A stretch of DNA of 64,000 bases from Vibrio sp. DW001 (GCF_029016285.1 NZ_CP091976.1:1-64000), one strand, 5' to 3'. Positions 7,940-16,308 are shown, numbered from the stretch's first letter. Notes: generated from the sequence alone by a model not told the origin. Program-made: numbers and translations.

Positions 7940-8373
7940 ACGGTTTTACACAGGTGAAGAGTGTGAAAATCGAATCTGTAGCCTATCTAAGTTGGTTGAT
8001 AATTATTTGATAACCAAAATGTAATCCATTTCATAAAGACCAGCATATGCTGGTCTTTTTCTTTTTATGTCGCCAATTCAGTAAAAGTGTAACTTAACTG
8101 TCATACATTACACAAATATTTACACTTAAACTTACAATTATAAACTTAACCAAATATTAACATTATCCTTTATGGAAATAATATAACTATTAATATCAGT
8201 ATGTTAAATTAATGTTATGTTTCGTGTTTGTTAATAGTGAATGTGTTAAATGATAGTTCGGAAATAATTCACATGACGGGGGTTGTTTTTTAACCGAAAA
8301 CAGGCAAAATGCACTGCAAAATAAGATTTCATTTATGAAGGGATGCCAAAATCAGACGTATAAGAGGTAAATC
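7940..8373. other. AT-rich intergenic region with one terminator
   Basis: The 434 bases hold the terminator at 8,035-8,066 and then about 300 very AT-rich bases before the next gene. I see no further ORF with a ribosome-binding site and no clear operator. Confidence 0.6.
8035..8066 (+). terminator. Rho-independent terminator after the phosphatase gene
   Basis: AAAGACCAGCA pairs with TGCTGGTCTTT and is followed by a T-rich run; a near-perfect stem. Confidence 0.9.
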
Positions 8374-8739
8374 ATGAAACTTTTCCTAGTGGTAATGGCT
8401 TCAATTTCAGCCGGTATTATTTCAGCAGATCATATTCACTCATTTATGTTGGGACTAACGGTCGCTTCGTTAGCGGTAGGCAGCTGTTATTGGTTCGCTT
8501 TCAGAACAACACGATTTCCTGAATTGGCTCTACTATTATTGCTCTGTGGTATTTTTTCAAAGCTTATCATTACATCAATTGGCATCGCGATTGGGGTTCA
8601 TACTTCTATTATCACTTCACCGCTTGTTTTTGCTTTTTCGTATCTGTTTTTCTCTTTGGTGGTTACGTTCTTGTGGTTCAGTTACCGAGACAGCATTACG
8701 AAGACTCCGACTAAGAAACTGGATAAAGCAGCGGTCTAA
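8374..8739 (+). CDS. small integral membrane protein, unknown function
   Basis: A 121-residue protein that is almost entirely hydrophobic. Four membrane segments can be drawn, roughly at residues 3-19, 24-41, 50-72 and 82-103, with a short basic cytoplasmic tail ending KTPTKKLDKAAV. AGAGG before the ATG supports the start. No family recognised. A terminator follows directly, so it is a single-gene unit. His20 and His22 between segments one and two stand out, but I cannot link them to a metal or heme. Confidence 0.7.
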   Translation: MKLFLVVMASISAGIISADHIHSFMLGLTVASLAVGSCYWFAFRTTRFPELALLLLLCGIFSKLIITSIGIAIGVHTSIITSPLVFAFSYLFFSLVVTFLWFSYRDSITKTPTKKLDKAAV

Positions 8740-8764
8740 GATAACCTTTCTAGGTTACCTATCT

Positions 8765-8793
8765 AAAAGTCAGTATGAAACTGGCTTTTTTTG
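8765..8793 (+). terminator. Rho-independent terminator
   Basis: AAGTCAGT, loop ATGA, AACTGGCTT, then a seven-T run; it follows the small membrane protein gene by about 25 bases. Confidence 0.88.
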
Positions 8794-8919
8794 TGTCTGT
8801 AATATGGAACACAAGTCATTCAACAATAGCACTACGAGTATTAGACTATGGTACAACTGCTTTAATTGCGGTTCTGAGATAAAATAGTTAGGTGTTTATC
8901 AAATTTGCAGGGATGTGTC

Positions 8920-9156
8920 ATGGAAGGCAATCTATTTTGGATCGAAAAAGGTTTCTTAGTCTTTGGTATCATATTCGTAATGACGGGAATTCTTCTATAT
9001 GGGAAGAGAAGTAATGATTGGAAAGGCGTGGCGACAATGTTCTACAAGCGCGTCCCTTTGTCCATCGCGGAATATAAATGGTACCGGCTTGGTATTTCTC
9101 TCGTTGTTTTTGCCGTCATACTGCGTGTACTTGGCCTTACCTTGTGGCCGCAGTGA
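8920..9156 (+). CDS. small membrane protein with two segments
   Basis: A 78-residue protein starting MEGNLFWIEKG. Two membrane segments are visible, about 9-29 and 58-74, separated by a basic loop with NDWKG and YKRVPLS. The start at 8,920 is favoured over an upstream in-frame codon because it places the first hydrophobic segment properly at the N-terminus. The reading frame ends just before a strong terminator. No family recognised. It seems to be a Vibrio-type orphan with its own transcript. Confidence 0.62.
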   Translation: MEGNLFWIEKGFLVFGIIFVMTGILLYGKRSNDWKGVATMFYKRVPLSIAEYKWYRLGISLVVFAVILRVLGLTLWPQ

Positions 9157-9188
9157 TCTAAACGTTATTGTCTATAATGTGAATTATC

Positions 9189-9221
9189 AAAAAAGTCAGC
9201 CAGTATTCGGCTGACTTTTTT
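9189..9221 (+). terminator. Strong Rho-independent terminator
   Basis: AAAAAAGTCAGCC pairs with GGCTGACTTTTTT around a 7-base loop. The A/T-flanked symmetrical stem could work from both strands. Confidence 0.92.
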
Positions 9222-9305
9222 GCTTTAATCGCCATTTACTGCAATGCTTTGTTATATATCTGGTAAGATATTGTTATTTAAATCAGTGTAAAATAATGGT
9301 GGTAT

Positions 9306-10310
9306 ATGTCCTATCCGGTTCTAATTTGTGATGATTCTGCTTTGGCTCGTAAGCAGATGGCTCGATCCTTACCCGCTTCACTAAATGCTGATATTACTTT
9401 CGCAGTAAATGGATTAGATGCATTAGAAAAACTAGAACAACAAGAATTCAAATTGATGTTTTTGGATTTAACTATGCCAGAACTGGATGGTTATGGCACA
9501 TTAGAACAGATCCAAAAACGAAATATCATTATTGATGTTGTCGTCGTCTCCGGTGATATTCAACCAAAAGCAAAACAAAAAGTAGAACAGCTAGGTGCAA
9601 AAGACTTCATCCAAAAACCTATGGATAAAGAGCATCTAAAATCGGTTCTTCGATCCCTTGTCAATCCTGCAGAGATATCTCAAGTCACTTCAAATCGAAC
9701 GATTGAACTTCCTATATTAAAACGAAGAGATATCTATATGGAGGTGGCCAATGTTTCTATTGGTCGAGCTGCGGATGCTCTGGCACGACATTTTGACGTC
9801 TTTGTTCACTTACCTTTGCCAAACGTGAATATTTTCGAAGTGACCGAATTGCATATGGCGCTCGCAGATTTGGCTGACAATGATCAAGTTTCTGGCGTTT
9901 GCCAAGGTTTCAATGGAGAAGGTATTGCTGGCGAGGCCTTGGTGCTACTAAGTGACTCAAGTATTACGGATCTGAAACGTTTGATGAAAGTGCCTGCAGA
10001 GAGTGTAGAGCTAGAAGAGTTGGAACTGTTAATGGATGTGTCTAACATTCTAGTTGGATCATTCCTAAATGGTTTGGGTCAGCAAGCTGAGGTTCGGTTT
10101 TTCCAAGGGCAGCCTGTACTTCTTGGACAGCATATACCGATTGAATCTATTATTGAATCAACCTCTGGGTCCTTCCAAAAGACCATGACGTTTGAGGTGA
10201 GCTATAACATTGACAATACGAGCATTCGATGCGACTTGTTATTTATGTTCGTTGATGAATCTCTGCCAATTTTGGACAATAAACTCTCTTATCTAATGGA
10301 GGATTTTTGA
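9306..10310 (+). CDS. Response regulator with CheC-type phosphatase domain
   Basis: A 334-residue protein that joins a CheY-like receiver (1-118) to a CheC/CheX-family domain (about 140-330). The receiver has the acidic pocket D9/D10, the phospho-acceptor D54 in FLDLTMPELDG and the conserved K104 in FIQKPMD. The CheC part has both active-site pairs of that family: E146/N149 in MEVANVSIG and D244/N247 in LLMDVSNILVGSF. The domain should dephosphorylate a phospho-receiver, perhaps a CheY or its own. Its stop overlaps the start of the PAS gene by four bases (ATGA), so the two are translationally coupled. No chemotaxis genes lie nearby. Confidence 0.88.
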   Translation: MSYPVLICDDSALARKQMARSLPASLNADITFAVNGLDALEKLEQQEFKLMFLDLTMPELDGYGTLEQIQKRNIIIDVVVVSGDIQPKAKQKVEQLGAKDFIQKPMDKEHLKSVLRSLVNPAEISQVTSNRTIELPILKRRDIYMEVANVSIGRAADALARHFDVFVHLPLPNVNIFEVTELHMALADLADNDQVSGVCQGFNGEGIAGEALVLLSDSSITDLKRLMKVPAESVELEELELLMDVSNILVGSFLNGLGQQAEVRFFQGQPVLLGQHIPIESIIESTSGSFQKTMTFEVSYNIDNTSIRCDLLFMFVDESLPILDNKLSYLMEDF

Positions 10311-10762
10311 TGATAGGTTTACCAGCTGAGTTCGAGCAGTTTCATTGGATGGTGGACATGGTTCAGAATGTTGATCTTGGTCTAGTGGTGCTAGATAAAG
10401 ATTTTAATATACAAGTCTGGAATGGTTTTATGACGCATCATAGCGGTAAGCAAGCGCATGATGTGAACGGAAAATCGATTTTTGAAGTATTCCCTGAGAT
10501 ACAAAAAGAATGGTTTGTAATTAAGGCAAAGCCTGTTTTCGATCTAGGTTGTCGTAGTTTTGTTACTTGGCGACAAAGGCCTTATTTGTTTAAGTGCAGA
10601 AACGTAAGACCTATTACGCAACAAGCGGATTATATGTATCAAAACGTGACCCTTAATCCGATGCGGACTCCAACCGGAGAGATAAAGTCATTGTTTCTTT
10701 CTATTCAAGATGCAACAGCAGAAGCGATGACGGAAAATAGAAAAAGTGACATTAAGGGGTAG
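10307..10762 (+). CDS. Single-domain PAS sensor protein
   Basis: A 151-residue soluble protein consisting of one PAS domain: residues about 17-60 (MVQNVDLGLVVLDKDFNIQV then NGFMTHHSG) are the PAS core, and the end (TPTGEIKSLFLSIQDATAEA) is the PAC-like part. There is no kinase, GGDEF or EAL output, so it must signal through a partner. The ATGA overlap with the REC-CheC gene makes that protein the obvious partner. Ligand is unknown; Cys85 and Cys99-type residues are present but no flavin or heme signature is seen. Confidence 0.8.
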   Translation: MMIGLPAEFEQFHWMVDMVQNVDLGLVVLDKDFNIQVWNGFMTHHSGKQAHDVNGKSIFEVFPEIQKEWFVIKAKPVFDLGCRSFVTWRQRPYLFKCRNVRPITQQADYMYQNVTLNPMRTPTGEIKSLFLSIQDATAEAMTENRKSDIKG

Positions 10763-10767
10763 TCATT

Positions 10768-12252
10768 GTGGTTGATCAGGGAAGGTTTCTTTATACCGCG
10801 CAACAAGTAAAAGCTGGAGAGAGAAAACTAAGCGCTGAGCTAGGCATAGATATGTTTGAGTTGATGGAAAGAGCCGGAACGGCAGTATTCGAACATATAC
10901 AGCGCTGTTTTCCAGACTCTCACAGCATGCATGTCTATTGCGGCTCAGGCAATAATGGCGGTGATGGTTACGTCATAGCACGTTTAGCAAAAGCATCTGG
11001 TTACAGTGTCACATTAATACATGTAGGTGAGTTGAGTAAGGTCAAGGGTGATGCAAAAATAGCTCAGGAAAAGTGGGCTCGAGTCGGTGGAAAAATAGAC
11101 TCATTTTCTGATATTACCTCAAAAAAATGTGACCTAATAGTGGATGCATTATTAGGGACTGGCTTTGAAGGTAATCTGCGTGAAGAACAGGCTCAGGTAA
11201 TTACACACATAAATCGAAGTGAAGCTGAAACCATTTCGGTTGATATACCATCTGGGCTGTGTCCAGACTCCGGTTCGGTGTCAGGTGCATGTGTTGCGGC
11301 TAGATATACGGTTTCTTTTATTGGCTTAAAAAGGGGCTTATATACAGGACAAGCCGCTAATTATACTGGGGATATCATTTTTGCAGGCTTGGGCCTCTCT
11401 GATGTATTTACCAAATCGGTATTGTCTAATATTAAACTCATCTCTAAATCTGATGTTAATGACCATTTGGCTAAACGGGCTAGAGCGTCACATAAAGGCG
11501 ATTTTGGACGAGTACTCTGCTTAGGTGGTGATAGAGGCCTGTTTGGCGCTATTCGTTTAACGTCTGAAGCATGTGCTCGTGTGGGTGCAGGACTTACTCG
11601 AGTCGTCACACAACCTGAAAATGTGCCAGCACTGGTTAGTGCTCGACCAGAGTTAATGGTGTTTGATTGGCGCGGAAACAGCAACGAAATAAACGATCAC
11701 CTATGGTGGACTGATGTTATCGCTCTGGGGCCCGGGCTTGGTAGTTCAAGTTGGGGGCGATCGTTAGTTGGTTATTCCAGAACGGTTGAAAAGCCAATGG
11801 TCGTTGATGCTGACGGCCTTAACGTGCTAGCAAAGACCCCAGATTTCAATCGACGCCGTGTCATCACTCCGCACCCCGGAGAAGCGTCGAGGCTTCTAAA
11901 TATGAGCGTACCAGAAGTTGAACTTAACCGTTTCTCAAGCGCTCGAACGTTGCAGCTGAAATATGGTGGTGTTGTCGTTTTAAAAGGTGCAGGCACTATT
12001 ATTTATGACGGAGAGTCATATTGGGTCTGCCAAAGCGGGAATCCAGGTATGGCAACAGGAGGGATGGGGGATGTGCTAACAGGTGTCATAGCCGGATTGA
12101 TTGCACAAGGATTATCTCTTAGCGTCGCTGCTCGTGTTGGTGTTTGGATTCACTCAAGTGCAGCCGACATATGCGTTGAAAAAGAGGGTGAACGTGGCCT
12201 CTTGGCATCGGATCTATTTCCCATAATAAGAAGGCTCGCAAACGGGATATAG
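10768..12252 (+). CDS. nnr: Bifunctional NAD(P)H-hydrate epimerase/ADP-dependent dehydratase
   Basis: Repairs damaged nicotinamide cofactors: the N-terminal YjeF domain epimerises NAD(P)HX and the C-terminal ribokinase-fold domain dehydrates it with ADP. The 494-residue length and order fit E. coli Nnr. Visible signatures are CGSGNNGGDGYV (about 58-69), DALLGTGFEG and VDIPSGL in the epimerase, and LGGD, TPHPGEASRL, VLKGAGT and GNPGMATGGMGDVL (the GxGD-type dehydratase site) in the second domain. It starts at GTG, five bases after the PAS gene, so it is third in that operon. In many gammaproteobacteria nnr sits beside tsaE; that neighbour is missing here. Confidence 0.93.
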   Translation: MVDQGRFLYTAQQVKAGERKLSAELGIDMFELMERAGTAVFEHIQRCFPDSHSMHVYCGSGNNGGDGYVIARLAKASGYSVTLIHVGELSKVKGDAKIAQEKWARVGGKIDSFSDITSKKCDLIVDALLGTGFEGNLREEQAQVITHINRSEAETISVDIPSGLCPDSGSVSGACVAARYTVSFIGLKRGLYTGQAANYTGDIIFAGLGLSDVFTKSVLSNIKLISKSDVNDHLAKRARASHKGDFGRVLCLGGDRGLFGAIRLTSEACARVGAGLTRVVTQPENVPALVSARPELMVFDWRGNSNEINDHLWWTDVIALGPGLGSSSWGRSLVGYSRTVEKPMVVDADGLNVLAKTPDFNRRRVITPHPGEASRLLNMSVPEVELNRFSSARTLQLKYGGVVVLKGAGTIIYDGESYWVCQSGNPGMATGGMGDVLTGVIAGLIAQGLSLSVAARVGVWIHSSAADICVEKEGERGLLASDLFPIIRRLANGI

Positions 12253-12274
12253 CGTTACATATAAAGAATTAACA

Positions 12275-12306
12275 CAGAGCGGCTTTAATCATTGAAGCCG
12301 CTCTTT
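12275..12306. terminator. Bidirectional terminator between nnr and the DUF2301-like gene
   Basis: AGAGCGGCTT pairs with AAGCCGCTCTTT. The two genes converge on it, and the flanking A and T runs allow use from both strands. Confidence 0.85.
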
Positions 12307-12312
12307 GACATT

Positions 12313-12822
12313 TTACGCATCGTATTTCGTTTTGTCGCCGATATCAAAATGTCTTGGCATGCGCCACTTGGCGATGCTAACGATCAGAAATAGTAGAGAT
12401 GATGCGGATGCAAAAATCTTACTTGCGAGATCAGCATCAAACTGCAAGCTGAACCATAATGCAGCGAGTATCAAAGGCTGGAATGGGAGTCCAGGTATCT
12501 TAAAACAAAAATATTCTTTGTAACAGAGCCCACCAAGCGTGATAAATGCGCCACCAAGGCCTATTTCTGGGTATCCAAGCAATACACAAATTAAACCGAC
12601 CCAAGTCGCCATTTGCAAAAGCAGTCGAAAGGGTTTCATATAAACGTGTAACGATGAAGCGCACATGATGGCACATACAAAAACGAGGTTTTGAACTGGG
12701 TAGTCAAGATCCCAAGGCAGCAATGCAATGACTGGAAAACAAAATGTGAAGCCTAATCTATAGATGATCACGGTCAAATGATCGAGCCAATCCATCTCAG
12801 ATTTGATATGTGGATCTGCCAT
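12313..12822 (-). CDS. DUF2301-like integral membrane protein
   Basis: A 169-residue protein with a soluble N-terminus (MADPHIKSEMDWLDHL) followed by about five or six hydrophobic segments and a conserved-looking end, AKWRMPRHFDIGDKTKYDA. That N- and C-terminal pattern matches my memory of the DUF2301 membrane family; the function of that family is not known. It is transcribed leftward and ends at the shared terminator with nnr. No clear regulatory signal upstream. Confidence 0.65.
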   Translation of the reverse strand: MADPHIKSEMDWLDHLTVIIYRLGFTFCFPVIALLPWDLDYPVQNLVFVCAIMCASSLHVYMKPFRLLLQMATWVGLICVLLGYPEIGLGGAFITLGGLCYKEYFCFKIPGLPFQPLILAALWFSLQFDADLASKIFASASSLLFLIVSIAKWRMPRHFDIGDKTKYDA

Positions 12823-13134
12823 AGTGAATTCCCTATTTGAGCAATAAAATGGGTTAGAAAGTGCATTGTCTTACTAAATGAAATTTAATTTTTGATATAA
12901 AATAATGAAGACCAAATTCATTACATAAACTATCACTGGGTCTTGCGTGGTCGCGCGCGACGTAAATTCAATGGTGAGAAGAAATACCTCCTTGAATAGA
13001 GAACCTAAGCAATAACCCAACTTATTGTAAGTAAAGAAGTAATAGCAGTTGTGTATTAATTAGAAGACATCTTGGATAAGTTTAGGATATGGAATCTTTG
13101 TCAGGATACCACAAAAAAAAATCAAATATCAGAC
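12823..13134. other. intergenic region, no gene seen
   Basis: About 310 bases between the DUF2301-like gene and the guaC promoter. It is AT-rich with a short GC island (GGTCGCGCGCGACG near 12,950-12,963, a self-complementary run). The only ATG frame preceded by anything like a ribosome-binding site is 14 codons long, which I do not call. Confidence 0.55.
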
Positions 13135-13162
13135 TTGTCAGCGCTGATTATCGACCTATAAT
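13135..13162 (+). promoter_or_regulatory. sigma-70 promoter upstream of guaC
   Basis: TTGTCA (13,135-13,140), 16-base spacer, TATAAT (13,157-13,162): close to consensus. The predicted start is about 13,168-13,170, which is the first base of a terminator-like hairpin. Confidence 0.8.
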
Positions 13163-13168
13163 GCTGAA

Positions 13169-13201
13169 AACCGGAGCGTCTGTCAACGCTCCGGTTTTTT
13201 T
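13169..13201 (+). terminator. Hairpin terminator/attenuator at the guaC transcript start
   Basis: AACCGGAGCG (13,169-13,178), 8-base loop, CGCTCCGGTT (13,187-13,196), then a T-tract to 13,201. It starts exactly where the upstream promoter should initiate, so most transcripts would end after about 33 bases unless read-through is regulated. It lies about 100 bases before the guaC ATG. Confidence 0.82.
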
Positions 13202-13299
13202 GTGTCCGAAGCATGAAAACCGACCGCAAAGGTGATAAGAATGCACCTTATTTAAGACTAGGTGTTAGGCACATCGTTACTGAAACAAGGAAATGCACA

Positions 13300-14343
13300 A
13301 TGCGTATTGAACAGGAACTGAAGCTCGGCTTTAAAGATGTATTATTTCGCCCAAAGCGTTCAACGCTTAAAAGTCGCTCTCAAGTTAATTTAACCCGCGA
13401 CATCACATTCAAGCATAGTGGACGTCATTGGTCCGGCGTGCCAGTCATTGCAGCGAATATGGATTCAGTTGCAACCTTCGAAATGGCCAATGCATTAACT
13501 GAACATAACGTTATGACAGCGGTTCACAAACATTACACCGTTGATGATTGGAAGCAGTTTATTGAAGGTGCGGATCCCAAAACATTAAACAACGTTATGG
13601 TTTCTACTGGTACGTCTGAAGTCGATTTTCAAAAAACGATAGACATCATGGCGATGACCGACGAAATTATTTTTATCTGCGTTGATATTGCTAATGGTTA
13701 CTCTGAGCATTTAGTTGAGTACGTCACTAAGGTACGTGAACAATTTCCTGATAAGGTTATCTCTGCTGGAAATGTCGTCACTGGTGATATGGTTGAAGAA
13801 CTTATTCTCGCAGGTGCTGACATTGTAAAAGTAGGCATTGGTCCTGGTTCGGTTTGTACGACCCGCGTAAAAACGGGAGTAGGTTATCCCCAGTTGTCCG
13901 CTATTATTGAGTGCGCTGATGCCGCTCACGGCCTAGGTGGCGCAATTATTGGTGATGGTGGTTGTGCATGTGCAGGCGACGTTTCAAAGGCCTTTGGTGG
14001 TGGTGCAGACTTTGTCATGTTAGGCGGCATGTTAGCTGGACATGAAGAATCTGGTGGTGAAACGGTAGAAAAAGACGGCAAGACGTTCATGAAATTCTAC
14101 GGCATGAGTTCCGAGAGCGCGATGGCGAAGCATTCTGGTGGTGTCGCGAAGTATCGCGCAGCAGAAGGTAAAACCGTACTTATCCCATTCCGTGGAAGCG
14201 TTCATGAAACCATTTCAGACATCCTCGGCGGCGTACGTTCAACGTGCACCTATGTAGGCGCAGCAAGGCTTAAAGAGTTAACTAAGCGTACAACTTTCAT
14301 CCGAGTACAAGAGCAAGAAAACAACGTTTACGGTAAAGAGTAA
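13300..14343 (+). CDS. guaC: GMP reductase
   Basis: Reduces GMP to IMP with NADPH and releases ammonia, recycling guanine nucleotides to the adenine branch. From the ATG at 13,300 (AAGGA upstream) the protein has 347 residues, the usual GuaC length; an upstream in-frame start at 13,213 would give an unlikely 29-residue extension. The catalytic Cys is C186 in [11 protein letters not shown], and the IMPDH/GMPR barrel motifs [20 protein letters not shown] and [10 protein letters not shown] are all present. The 3' end of the gene is duplicated at 19,260-19,401, showing that an integrative element entered here and rebuilt the end of the gene. Confidence 0.97.
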   Translation: MRIEQELKLGFKDVLFRPKRSTLKSRSQVNLTRDITFKHSGRHWSGVPVIAANMDSVATFEMANALTEHNVMTAVHKHYTVDDWKQFIEGADPKTLNNVMVSTGTSEVDFQKTIDIMAMTDEIIFICVDIANGYSEHLVEYVTKVREQFPDKVISAGNVVTGDMVEELILAGADIVKVGIGPGSVCTTRVKTGVGYPQLSAIIECADAAHGLGGAIIGDGGCACAGDVSKAFGGGADFVMLGGMLAGHEESGGETVEKDGKTFMKFYGMSSESAMAKHSGGVAKYRAAEGKTVLIPFRGSVHETISDILGGVRSTCTYVGAARLKELTKRTTFIRVQEQENNVYGKE

Positions 14344-14427
14344 CACTCGCCGTAACTGTAAAATTTTGCATAAATTAGAGTCGCTTTTAGCGGCTCTTTT
14401 TTTGTCTAAAATAGGGCAAGTGGCGAC
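14250..14427 (+). repeat. attL-type copy of the guaC 3' end
   Basis: From 14,250 through the guaC stop to about 14,376, and again a short block GCAAGTGGCGAC around 14,416-14,427, the sequence matches 19,260-19,401. The match covers the last ~30 codons of guaC and the 3' flank. The 40 bases carrying the guaC terminator (14,377-14,415) are absent from the second copy. This copy is the functional end of guaC and lies beside the integrase remnant. Confidence 0.88.
14377..14405 (+). terminator. guaC terminator
   Basis: AGAGTCGC, short TTTTA loop, GCGGCTCT, then a run of T. It lies 33 bases after the guaC stop. Confidence 0.9.
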
Positions 14428-14461
14428 AAAGGGGCGACACAACTTAAAAATTTGGTTTCAG

Positions 14462-14715
14462 TTATAAAGTGGCGAGTGGATTTTTGGTAATAGCATCGGC
14501 TAGGTGATCGGGAGCGGAGTGGGCGTAACGCATTGTCTTATTTATATCGGCATGACCTAAGCTGTCTCGTAGGACATGAATGTTACCGCCGTTCATAATA
14601 AAATAACTGGTGGAGGTGTAACTTAAAACGTGGGAAGCTAGCTTTCTAAGGGAAGATCCCGACGAAGATAAGATTCTATACTGGCGGAATATTGAATATG
14701 AGTATACCGAGGGTA
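14462..14715 (-). pseudogene. Decayed P2-type phage integrase, C-terminal fragment
   Basis: The minus strand encodes ...SHVLSYTSTSYFIMNGGNI then HVLRDSLGHADINKTMRY and AHSAPDHLADAITKNPLATL, ending at TAA (14,462). This is the C-terminal catalytic half of a tyrosine recombinase of P2/HP1-type phages: the LGHxDIxxTMRYAH block keeps the His and Tyr nucleophile. The conserved HxLR in the first part reads HVLS, so the catalytic Arg is lost, and there is no start codon or N-terminal domain. It sits against the guaC copy, as an integrase does next to its attachment site, so it is the fossil of the element that duplicated the guaC end. Confidence 0.88.
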
Positions 14716-14730
14716 GGTTTATTTTAGGCT

Positions 14731-14760
14731 AAAAGGGGCACCTAATAAACTAAGTGCCCT
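14731..14760 (-). terminator. Terminator of the lipoprotein gene
   Basis: On the minus strand AGGGCACTT...AGGTGCCCCTTTT forms a stem (GGGCAC with GTGCCC) followed by four T; it lies just after the stop at 14,781. Confidence 0.75.
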
Positions 14761-14780
14761 AAGGTAATTAAGCTATGCTT

Positions 14781-15335
14781 TTATTTACCTACTTCCATAA
14801 TTTCGTCAACAATTAAGCTTGATACTAGGTCCACATCTTTTGGCTCATCTTCTTCATCCCAATTGCCTGCAATAATTTCAAGGTTGACTGCGGCATCTTT
14901 AAAATATGCGTATTTTGTCTGATAAGGTCGTCTTGATGATGTAGCGAGAATCGTATCGTCTTTCTTAAGATTAATAGAGTGGCTAATCGATGGTTTCCCT
15001 AAACCGCCTGTAATCGTAAATGTACGTTTAAAAACAATAGTAACGTTTATTTTTGCGTCGGCAGTATCTGGTGAAGTAGCTTTAATTCCTTTTTCTTGTA
15101 AATGATTTTTAAGTGAATCTACAAATTCCTGAGTGAGTTCTGTTTGTGTCGCGTATGGGCTTTCCCCTTCATATGTAGCCGAACCAATTTCTGTGAGGTT
15201 GACCTCAATTTCTCCTAACGCATATTTTGATTGCCCGGCAACTAATGGGGTTGGGTCTACTTTATATGTGTAAGGTGAACTTGCACAACCAACGAGTCCC
15301 ACTGCAAGGAGAATAGCCATTATCGAGTTTTTCAT
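14781..15335 (-). CDS. Lipoprotein of unknown function in the guaC island
   Basis: A 184-residue protein with a lipoprotein signal peptide: MKNSIMAILLAVGLVGCASS, with the lipobox LVGC and Cys17 as the lipidation site. The next residues (SSPYT) have no Asp at +2, so it should go to the outer membrane. The mature part has alternating beta and helix, with TDAKINVTIVFKRTFTITGG-like strands, reminiscent of small lipoproteins with a YajG or DUF4136-like fold, but I cannot assign a family. It is cargo of the degraded element. ATTT-rich spacer and GGAA precede the start. Confidence 0.72.
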   Translation of the reverse strand: MKNSIMAILLAVGLVGCASSPYTYKVDPTPLVAGQSKYALGEIEVNLTEIGSATYEGESPYATQTELTQEFVDSLKNHLQEKGIKATSPDTADAKINVTIVFKRTFTITGGLGKPSISHSINLKKDDTILATSSRRPYQTKYAYFKDAAVNLEIIAGNWDEEDEPKDVDLVSSLIVDEIMEVGK

Positions 15336-15771
15336 TTTATTTCCATCCGACGTATTGCTTTTGTTTTTGAGCTTTTAAGTTAGTAATTATAAGCTTCATT
15401 TATCTATCTTTACGATTGAATAATCTTAGTAAATCATATCAACCGTATGAATATATTGATTTTTGTATATATTTAGGTTTGTCATCATATGTGCACGTCA
15501 AAAATAATCGATAATTATGAGCCTTTAGTATAATTATAGAAAATTGTGTCATTAGAAGATCTTCATTCTAAATAACGCTTGTTACCTTTTCAATGTTGGT
15601 TACTCACTAGGGAGTACATATACGTTCCAAATGTTGAAGTTCGGTTTTGAAAAAGACTTGTATGAAAATCCATTAAAATACTGTGCATATATACAGTGAT
15701 GAGTATTATCGAATTGGCGGATGAAGCGGATAGTCCAGCTTTCAAACTATAAAGATTTTAGGGGGGACAAC
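15336..15771. other. AT-rich divergent intergenic region inside the guaC island
   Basis: About 430 bases between the divergent lipoprotein and membrane-protein genes. Very AT-rich, several TATAAT-like runs, no long inverted repeat and no convincing gene. Confidence 0.5.
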
Positions 15772-15906
15772 ATGGAAATGGCTTCATCAGATGATATCGC
15801 GTACTTAAGAATGCTCTTTTCTCCTTTTGACACAAGGATATCAGCAGTAGATTCAGAGAAAATTTCTTTAAGAAATAAGGAATTAATTTGCATGAAAAAG
15901 CATTGA
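15772..15906 (+). CDS. small hypothetical protein, coupled to the next gene
   Basis: A 44-residue frame from an ATG with a very strong ribosome-binding site (AGGGGGG) just upstream; an earlier ATG at 15,721 lacks a properly spaced site. The product (MEMASSDDIAYLRMLFSP...) is not recognised. Its last 19 bases overlap a second frame that starts at TTG with AAGGA five bases before it. Either the two are translationally coupled, or they are one protein broken by a frameshift: the first has an acidic soluble start, the second a membrane tail. Confidence 0.5.
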   Translation: MEMASSDDIAYLRMLFSPFDTRISAVDSEKISLRNKELICMKKH

Positions 15907-16298
15907 GTTCCCCTTTTCTAGAAGGAAAAGTAAGAAAAACGATTGAAGAGTCCCATGCCCAAGAAAGCTTCCGATTAATCTATGGTCGATTGGCTTCGAA
16001 GGTTCCTCGACGAAAAATATCTGAATTACTAGACAATTCATCGAGAAGGTTAAATTCATATGATATTAAAATTGCTATGGGCTATGGTGTATTTGCAACA
16101 TTAGTGCAGTTAGGTGTAAGTTTTTTGCTTTTTGTAAATGCTATGACTGGAGAAAAACTTTTAGCAGATGTTTCGCTGATTGTTTTATTAGGAATTGCTT
16201 GTGTATCTGTTGCAGGAATGTATGCATCACAGCTCGCGAAATTAACGGTAGTCAGAAAAGTGAAACAAGAGATAGATAGACAAAAAGTAGAAACATAG
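15888..16298 (+). CDS. two-segment membrane protein in the guaC island
   Basis: A 136-residue frame starting at TTG (AAGGA five bases upstream). Residues 1-65 are basic and helical; two membrane segments follow at about 66-86 and 97-115, and the C-terminus is again charged and helical (KLTVVRKVKQEIDRQKVET), as in proteins with cytoplasmic coiled ends. The family is not recognised. It overlaps the small upstream gene by 19 bases. This layout, a soluble short partner plus a small membrane protein in an old prophage, would suit a superinfection-exclusion or abortive system, but that is inference only. Confidence 0.6.
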   Translation: MHEKALSSPFLEGKVRKTIEESHAQESFRLIYGRLASKVPRRKISELLDNSSRRLNSYDIKIAMGYGVFATLVQLGVSFLLFVNAMTGEKLLADVSLIVLLGIACVSVAGMYASQLAKLTVVRKVKQEIDRQKVET

Positions 16299-16308
16299 TT
16301 AAATGCCC

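Noticed and set aside
11361..11684. 107-codon minus-strand frame inside nnr
   Set aside because: Fully antisense to a well-supported enzyme gene, Pro/Arg/Ser-rich composition, no ribosome-binding site.
13213..13299. 29-residue N-terminal extension of GuaC
   Set aside because: The ATG at 13,300 gives the usual 347 residues with a good ribosome-binding site.
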